From NCBI GenBank assembly GCA_003117195.1, contig BDSI01000239.1, positions 29,439 to 93,438 of the forward strand: DNA of 64,000 nt, in the 5' to 3' direction. The stretch comes from Eudorina sp. 2006-703-Eu-15. Lineage: Eukaryota; Chlorophyta; Chlorophyceae; Chlamydomonadales; Volvocaceae. The notes below the pieces were generated by a model that worked only from the letters and a program-made list of their open reading frames with translations, was not told where the DNA came from and ran no database searches. Positions 55,469-64,000 of this stretch are shown here, in pieces; position 1 is the first letter of the stretch; each line of letters opens with the position of its first letter. The position numbers were made by a program, and so were the translations under genes.

Positions 55469-58400
55469 ACCCTTGCAGATGAATTATTCAAGACTTAATA
55501 CAGGACCCTGCCGGTCGAAAAAACGTGGATTGCATAAAGCGCGGCGCCGAATATGCTGTGAAGGTATTGGGGTGGCCTGGGTTTCCATCCTCCCAATAAT
55601 GATAGCTAGGTGCGAGGCAGGATCGATGTGCTATGGGCCGCCTGACACTTAGACCCTTGCAGATGAATTATTCAAGACTTAATACAGGACCGTGCCGGTC
55701 GAAAAAACGTGGATTGCATAAAGCGCGGCGCCGAATATGCTGTGAAGGTAATGGGGTGGCCCGGGTTTCCATCCTCCCAATAATGAAAGCTAGGTGCGAG
55801 GCAGGATCGATGCGCTATGGGCCGCCTGACACTTAGACCCTTGCAGATGAATTATTTAAGACTTAATACAGGACCGTGCCGGTCGAAAGAACGTGGATTG
55901 CATAAAGCGTGGCGCCGAATATGCTGTGAAGGTAATTGGGTGGCCAGGGTTTCCATCCTCCCAATAATGATAGCTAGGTGCGAGGCAGGATCGATGCGCT
56001 ACGGGCTGCCTGACACTTAGACCCTTGCAGATGAATTATTTAAGACTTAATACAGGACCGTGCCGGTCGGAAGAACGTGGATTGCATAAAGCACGGCGCC
56101 GAATATGCTGTGAAGGTATTGGGGTGGCCCGGGTTTCCATCCTCCCAATAATGATAGCTAGGTGCGAGGCAGGATCGATGTGCTATGGGCCGCCTGACAC
56201 TTAGACCCTTGCAGATGAATTATTCAAGACTTAATACAGGACCCTGCCGGTCGAAAAAACGTGGATTGCATAAAGCGCGGCGCCGAATATGCTGTGAAGG
56301 TAATGGGGTGGCCCGGGTTTCCATCCTCCCAATAATGAAAGCTAGGTGCGAGGCAGGATCGATGCGCTATGGGCCGCCTGACACTTAGACCCTTGCAGAT
56401 GAATTATTTAAGACTTAATACAGGACCGTGCCGGTCGAAAGAACGTGGATTGCATAAAGCGTGGCGCCGAATATGCTGTGAAGGTAATTGGGTGGCCAGG
56501 GTTTCCATCCTCCCAATAATGATAGCTAGGTGCGAGGCAGGATCGATGCGCTACGGGCTGCCTGACACTCAGACCCTTGCAGATGAATTATTTAAGACTT
56601 AATACAGGACCCTGCCGGTCGAAAGAACGTGGATTGCATAAAGCGCGGCGCCGAATATGCTGTGAAGGTATTGGGGTGGCCCGGGTTTCCATCCTCCCAA
56701 TTATGATAGCTAGGTGCGAGGCAGGATCGATGCGCTATGGGCCGCCTGACACTTAGACCCTTGCAGATGAATTATTTAAGACTTAATACAGGACCGTGCC
56801 GGTCGAAAGAACGTGGATTGCATAAAGCGCGGCGCCGAATATGCTGTGAAGGTATTGGGGTGGCCTGGGTTTCCATCCTCCCAATAATGATAGCTAGGTG
56901 CGAGGCAGGATCGATGCGCTATGGGCCGCCTGACACTTAGACCCTTGCAGATGAATTATTCAAGACTTAATACAGGACCCTGCCGGTCGAAAAAACGTGG
57001 ATTGCATAAAGCGCGGCGCCGAATATGCTGTGAAGGTAATGGGGTGGCCCGGGTTTCCATCCTCCCAATAATGATAGCTAGGTGCGAGGCAGGATCGATG
57101 CGCTACGGGCTGCCTGACACTTAGACCCTTGCAGATGAATTATTTAAGACTTAATACAGGACCGTGCCGGTCGAAAGAACGTGGATTGCATAAAGCGCGG
57201 CGCCGAATATGCTGTGAAGGTAATGGGGTGGCCCGGGTTTCCATCCTCCCAATAATGATAGCTAGGTGCGAGGCAGGATCGATGCGCTATGGGCCGCCTG
57301 ACACTTAGACCCTTGCAGATGAATTATTTAAGACTTAATACAGGACTGTGCCGGTCGAAAGAACGTGGATTGCATAAAGCGTGGCGCCGAATATGCTGTG
57401 AAGGTATTGGGGTGGCCCGGGTTTCCATCCTCCCAATTATGATAGCTAGGTGCGAGGCAGGATCGATGCGCTATGGGCTGCCTGAAACTTAGACCCTTGC
57501 AGATGAATTATTTAAGACTTAATACAGGACCGTGCCGGTCGAAAGAACGTGGATTGCATAAAGCGCGGCGCCGAATATGCTGTGAAGGTATTGGGGTGGC
57601 CCGGGTTTCCATCCTCCCAATTATGATAGCTAGGTGCGAGGCAGGATCGATGCGCTATGGGCCGCCTGACACTTAGACCCTTGCAGATGAATTATTTAAG
57701 ACTTAATACAGGACTGTGCCGGTCGAAAAAACATGGATTGCATAAAGCACGGCACCGAATATGCTGTGAAGGTATTGGGGTGGCCTGGGTTTCCATCCTT
57801 CCAATAATGATAGCTAGGTGCGAGGCAGGATTGATGCGCTACGGGCTGCCTGGCACTTAGACCCTTGCAGATGAATTATTTAAGACTTAATACAGGACCG
57901 TGCCGGTCGAAAAAATGTGGATTGCATAAAGCGCGGCGCCGAATATGCTGTGAATGTATTGGGGTGGCTAGGGTTTCCATCCTCCCAATAATGATAGCTA
58001 GGTGCGAGGCAGGATCGATGCGCTATGGGCCGCCTGACACTTAGACCCTTGCAGATGAATTATTTAAGACTTAATACAGGACTGTGCCGGTCGAAAGAAT
58101 GTGGATTGCATAAAGCGCAGCGCTGAATATGCTGTGAAGGTAATGGGGTGTCCAGGGTTTCCATCCTCCCAATAATGATAGCTAGGTGCGAGGCAGGATC
58201 GATGCGCTACGGGCTGCCTGACACTCAGACCCTTGCAGATGAATTATTTAAGACTTAATACAGGACCGTGCCGGTCGAAAGAACGTGGATTGCATAAAGC
58301 GCGGCGCCGAATATGCTGTGAAGGTATTGGGGTGGCCCGGGTTTCCATCCTCCCAATAATGATAGCTAGGTGCGAGGCAGGATCGATGCGCTATGGGCCG

Positions 58401-61400
58401 CCTGACACTTAGACCCTTGCGGATGAATTATTTAAGACTTAATACAGGACCCTGCCGGTCGAAAAAACGTGGATTGCATAAAGCGCGGCGCCGAATATGC
58501 TTTGAAGGTATTGGGGTGGCCTGGGTTTCCATCCTCCCAATAATGATAGCTAGGTGCGAGGCAGGATCGATGCGCTATGGGCCGCCTGACACTTAGACCC
58601 TTGCAGATGAATTATTTAAGACTTAATACAGGACCGTGCCGGTCGAAAGAACGTGGATTGCATAAAGCGCGGCACCGAATATGCTGTGAAGGTATTGGGG
58701 TGGCCCGGGTTTCCATCCTCCCAATAATGATAGCTAGGTGCGAGGCAGGATCGATGCGCTATGGGCCGCCTGACACTTAGACCCTTGCAGATGAATTATT
58801 TAAGACTTAATACAGGACCGTGCCGGTCGAAAGAACGTGGATTGCATAAAGCGCGGCGCCGAATATGCTGTGAAGGTATTGGGGTGGCCTGGGTTTCCAT
58901 CCTCCCAATAATGATAGCTAGGTGCGAGGCAGGATCGATGCGCTATGGGCCGCCTGACACTTAGACCCTTGCAGATGAATTATTTAAGACTTAATACAGG
59001 ACCGTGCTGGTCGAAAGAATGTGGATTGCATAAAGCGCGGCGCCGAATATGCTGTGAAGGTATTGGGGTGGCCCGGGTTTCCATCCTCCCAATAATGATA
59101 GCTAGGTGCGAGGCAGGATCGATGCGCTATGGGCTGCCTGACACTTAGACCCTTGCAGATGAATTATTTAAGACTTAATACAGGACCGTGCCGGTCGGAA
59201 AAACGTGGATTGCATAAAGCGCGGCGCCGAATATGCTGTGAAGGTATTGGGGTGGCCCGGGTTTCCATCCTCCCAATAATGATAGCTAGGTGCGAGGCAG
59301 GATCGATGTGCTATGGGCCGCCTGACACTTAGACCCTTGCAGATGAATTATTTAAGACTTAATACAGGACTGTGCCGGTCGAAAGAATGTGGATTGCATA
59401 AAGCGCGGCGCCGAATATGCTGTGAAGGTATTGGGGTGGCCTGGGTTTCCATCCTCCCAATAATGATAGCTAGGTGCGAGGCAGGATCGATGCGCTATGG
59501 GCCGCCTGACAATTAGACCCTTGCAGATGAATTATTTAAGACTTAATACAGGACCGTGCTGGTCGAAAGAATGTGGATTGCATAAAGCGCGGCGCCGAAT
59601 ATGCTGTGAAGGTATTGGGGTGGCCTGGGTTTCCATCCTCCCAATAATGATAGCTAGGTGCGAGGCAGGATCGATGCGCTATGGGCCGCCTGACACTTAG
59701 ACCCTTGCGGATGAATTATTTAAGACTTAATACAGGACCCTGCCGGTCGAAAAAACGTGGATTGCATAAAGCGCGGCGCCGAATATGCTTTGAAGGTATT
59801 GGGGTGGCCTGGGTTTCCATCCTCCCAATAATGATAGCTAGGTGCGAGGCAGGATCGATGCGCTATGGGCCGCCTGACACTTAGACCCTTGCAGATGAAT
59901 TATTTAAGACTTAATACAGGACCGTGCCGGTCGAAAGAATGTGGATTGCATAAAGCGCGGCGCCGAATATGCTGTGAAGGTATTGGGGTGGCCTGGGTTT
60001 CCATCCTCCCAATAATGATAGCTAGGTGCGAGGCAGGATCGATGCGCTATGGGCCGCCTGACACTTAGACCCTTGCAGATGAATTATTTAAGACTTAATA
60101 CAGGACCGTGCCGGTCGAAAGAACGTGGATTGCATAAAGCGCGGCGCCGAATATGCTGTGAAGGTATTGGGGTGGCCTGGGTTTCCATCCTCCCAATAAT
60201 GATAGCTAGGTGCGAGGCAGGATCGATGCGCTATGGGCCGCCTGACACTTAGACCCTTGCGGATGAATTATTTAAGACTTAATACAGGACCCTGCCGGTC
60301 GAAAAAACGTGGATTGCATAAAGCGCGGCGCCGAATATGCTTTGAAGGTATTGGGGTGGCCTGGGTTTCCATCCTCCCAATAATGATAGCTAGGTGCGAG
60401 GCAGGATCGATGCGCTATGGGCCGCCTGACACTTAGACCCTTGCAGATGAATTATTTAAGACTTAATACAGGACCGTGCTGGTCGAAAGAATGTGGATTG
60501 CATAAAGCGCGGCGCCGAATATGCTGTGAAGGTATTGGGGTGGCCTGGGTTTCCATCCTCCCAATAATGATAGCTAGGTGCGAGGCAGGATCGATGCGCT
60601 ATGGGCCGCCTGACACTTAGACCCTTGCAGATGAATTATTTAAGACTTAATACAGGACCGTGCTGGTTGAAAGAATGTGGATTGCATAAAGCGCGGCGCC
60701 GAATATGCTGTGAAGGTATTGGGGTGGCCCGGGTTTCCATCCTCCCAATAATGATAGCTAGGTGCGAGGCAGGATCGATGCGCTACGGGCTGCCTGACAC
60801 TTAGACCCTTGCAGATGAATTATTTAAGACTTAATACAGGACCGTGCCGGTCAGAAAAACGTGGATTGCATAAAGCGCGGCGCCAAATATGCTGTGAAGG
60901 TATTGGGGTGGCCCGGGTTTCCATCCTCCCAATAATGATAGCTAGGTGCGAGGCAGGATCGATGTGCTATGGGCCGCCTGACACTTAGACCCTTGCAGAT
61001 GAATTATTTAAGACTTAATACAGGACTGTGCCGGTCGAAAGAATGTGGATTGCATAAAGCGCGGCGCCGAATATGCTGTGAAGGTATTGGGGTGGCCCGG
61101 GTTTCCATCCTCCCAATAATGATAGCTAGGTGCGAGGCAGGATCGATGCGCTATGGGCTGCCTGACACTTAGACCCTTGCAGATGAATTATTTAAGACTT
61201 AATACAGGACCGTGCCGGTCGAAAAACGTGGATTGCATAAAGCGCGGCGCCGAATATGCTGTGAAGGTATTGGGGTGGCCCGGGTTTCCATCCTCCCAAT
61301 AATGATAGCTAGGTGCGAGGCAGGATCGATGTGCTATGGGCCGCCTGACACTTAGAACCTTGCAGATGAATTATTTAAGACTTAATACAGGACTGTGCCG

Positions 61401-64000
61401 GTCGAAAGAATGTGGATTGCATAAAGCGCGGCGCCGAATATGCTGTGAAGGTATTGGGGTGGCCTGGGTTTCCATCCTCCCAATAATGATAGCTAGGTGC
61501 GAGGCAGGATCGATGCGCTATGGGCCGCCTGACACTTAGACCCTTGCAGATGAATTATTTAAGACTTAATACAGGACCGTGCCGGTCGAAAAACGTGGAT
61601 TGCATAAAGCGCGGCGCCGAATATGCTGTGAAGGTATTGGGTGGCCCGGGTTTCCATCCTCCAATAATGATAGCTAGGTGCGAGGCAGGATCGATGTGCT
61701 ATGGGCCGCCTGACACTTAGACCCTTGCAGATGAATTATTTAAGACTTAATACAGGACTGTGCCGGTCGAAAGAATGTGGATTGCATAAAGCGCGGCGCC
61801 GAATATGCTGTGAAGGTATTGGGGTGGCCTGGGTTTCCATCCTCCCAATAATGATAGCTAGGTGCGAGGCAGGATCGATGCGCTATGGGCGCCTGACACT
61901 TAGACCCTTGCAGATGAATTATTTAAGACTTAATACAGGACCGTGCTGGTCGAAAGAATGTGGATTGCATAAAGCGCGGCGCCGAATATGCTGTGAAGGT
62001 ATTGGGGTGGCCTGGGTTTCCATCCTCCCAATAATGATAGCTAGGTGCGAGGCAGGATCGATGCGCTATGGGCCGCCTGACACTTAGACCCTTGCGGATG
62101 AATTATTTAAGACTTAATACAGGACCCTGCCGGTCGAAAAAACGTGGATTGCATAAAGCGTGGCGCCGAATATGCTTTGAAGGTATTGGGGTGGCCTGGG
62201 TTTCCATCCTCCCAATAATGATAGCTAGGTGCGAGGCAGGATCGATGCGCTATGGCCGCCTGACACTTAGACCCTTGCAGATGAATTATTTAAGACTTAA
62301 TACAGGACCGTGCCGGTCGAAAGAACGTGGATTGCATAAAGCGCGGCGCCGAATATGCTGTGAAGGTATTGGGGTGGCCTGGGTTTCCATCCTCCCAATA
62401 ATGATAGCTAGGTGCGAGGCAGGATCGATGCGCTATGGGCCGCCTGACACTTAGACCCTTGCAGATGAATTATTTAAGACTTAATACAGGACCGTGCCGG
62501 TCGAAAGAACGTGGATTGCATAAAGCGCGGCGCCGAATATGCTGTGAAGGTATTGGGGTGGCCTGGGTTTCCATCCTCCCAATAATGATAGCTAGGTGCG
62601 AGGCAGGATCGATGCGCTATGGGCCGCCTGACACTTAGACCCTTGCGATGAATTATTTAAGACTTAATACAGGACCCTGCCGGTCGAAAAACGTGGATTG
62701 CATAAAGCGCGGCGCCGAATATGCTTTGAAGGTATTGGGGTGGCCTGGGTTTCCATCCTCCCAATAATGATAGCTAGGTGCGAGGCAGGATCGATGCGCT
62801 ATGGGCCGCCTGACACTTAGACCCTTGCAGATGAATTATTTAAGACTTAATACAGGACCGTGCTGGTCGAAAGAATGTGGATTGCATAAAGCGCGGCGCC
62901 GAATATGCTGTGAAGGTATTGGGGTGGCCTGGGTTTCCATCCTCCCAATAATGATAGCTAGGTGCGAGGCAGGATCGATGCGCTATGGGCCGCCTGACAC
63001 TTAGACCCTTGCAGATGAATTATTTAAGACTTAATACAGGACCGTGCTGGTTGAAAGAAGTGGATTGCATAAAGCGCGGCGCCGAATATGCTGTGAAGGT
63101 ATTGGGGTGGCCCGGGTTTCCATCCTCCCAATAATGATAGCTAGGTGCGAGCAGGATCGATGCGCTATGGGCTGCCTGACACTTAGACCCTTGCAGATGA
63201 ATTATTTAAGACTTAATACAGGACCGTGCCGGTCGAAAAACGTGGATTGCATAAAGCGCGGCGCCGAATATGCTGTGAAGGTATTGGGGTGGCCCGGGTT
63301 TCCATCCTCCAATAATGATAGCTAGGTGCGAGGCAGGATCGATGTGCTATGGGCCGCCTGACACTTAGACCTTGCAGATGAATTATTTAGACTTAATACA
63401 GGACCGTGCCGGTCGAAAGAATGTGGATTGCATAAAGCGCGGCGCCGAATATGCTGTGAAGGTATTGGGGTGGCCCGGGTTTCCATCCTCCCAATAATGA
63501 TAGCTAGGTGCGAGGCAGGATCGATGCGCTATGGGCTGCCTGACACTTAGACCCTTGCAGATGAATTATTTAAGACTTAATACAGGACCGTGCCGGTCGG
63601 AAAAAACGTGGATTGCATAAAGCGCGGCGCCGAATATGCTGTTGAAGGTATTGGGGTGGCCCTGGGTTTCCATCCTCCAATAATGATAGCTAGGTGCGAG
63701 GCAGGATCGATGGCTATGGGCCGCCTGACACTTAGACCCTTGCAGATGAATTATTTAAGACTTAATACAGGACTGTGCCGGTCGAAAGAATGTGGATTGC
63801 ATAAAGCGCGGCGCGAATATGCTGTGAAGGTATTGGGGTGGCCTGGGTTTCCATCCTCCCAATAATGATAGCTAGGTGCGAGGCAGGATCGATGCGCTAT
63901 GGGCCGCCTGACACTTAGACCCTTGCAGATGAATTATTTAAGACTTAATACAGGACCGTGCCGGTCGAAAAATGTGGATTGCATAAAGCGCGGCGCCGAA
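55469..64000. repeat. 184-bp satellite array, ~46 monomers, to the window end
   Basis: Head-to-tail monomers of 184 bp run to the end of the window. Each has CCCTTGCAGATGAATTATT, TTAAGACTTAA, GGCGCCGAATATG, CCCGGGTTTCCATCC or the variant with CTGGG, and ATGGGCCGCCTGACACTTAG. Monomers differ at a limited set of positions. The first half has local trimer (552-bp) blocks; from 59,313 a 13-monomer block is repeated once. Overlapping 67-codon frames in each monomer follow from a period that is 1 modulo 3. Centromeric or subtelomeric location is possible but not shown. Confidence 0.97.

Noticed and set aside
55469..64000. Satellite as a CRISPR-like array or as a family of 67-residue genes
   Set aside because: Monomers are contiguous with no unique spacers, the context is eukaryotic, and the frames are explained by the 184-bp period.

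Overview
The window is eukaryotic nuclear DNA. It has GT-AG introns, long GC-rich coding regions with alanine and glycine runs, a LINE fragment, microsatellites and a large satellite array. The Ala/Gly-rich 2OG-oxygenase-like gene, the His-Me endonuclease gene and the LINE C-terminus resemble green-algal (volvocine-like) genes. That assignment is an inference from general character, not a database match.

From 1 to 42,900 the window is a head-to-tail array of Helitron-like (Rep-helicase, rolling-circle) transposons, all in one orientation with genes on the minus strand. Three long units (A 1422-11379, B 11408-22675, C 30321-40558) each carry one multi-exon gene. The protein has N-terminal hydrophobic exons, a Pro/Gln-rich linker, a zinc-finger-like region, an HUH Rep nuclease and a Pif1-type helicase, followed by a Cys-rich segment and a fourfold repeat domain in another frame. 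B and C are open throughout the predicted exons. A is broken by a nonsense codon and a 2-base deletion. At least five gene-less units of 1.8-2.3 kb, plus a partial one at the left edge, share both ends with the long units and look like non-autonomous derivatives. Every boundary has the same layout: GGCGGGGGC, a short AAT-rich linker, GCCCCCGCC, then two more GC hairpins. At the right edge the linker becomes a ~530-bp (AAT)n tract and the array stops.

From 43,440 to 53,750 the DNA is gene-like and mostly GC-rich. It holds a 2OG-Fe(II) oxygenase-like gene with a giant alanine/glycine insertion and an apparent frame break, a 5'-truncated LINE reverse-transcriptase C-terminus with a 1-base deletion, gene-poor DNA with tRNA-like B-boxes, and a two-exon AT-hook plus His-Me finger (HNH-like) endonuclease gene.

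From 53,720 to the end the window is tandem repeats: a 128-bp repeat that begins inside the 3' end of the endonuclease gene, a 522-bp duplication, then about 46 monomers of a 184-bp satellite with a visible 13-monomer higher-order duplication. Single-base indels rise sharply toward the window end, which suggests assembly error near a contig end.
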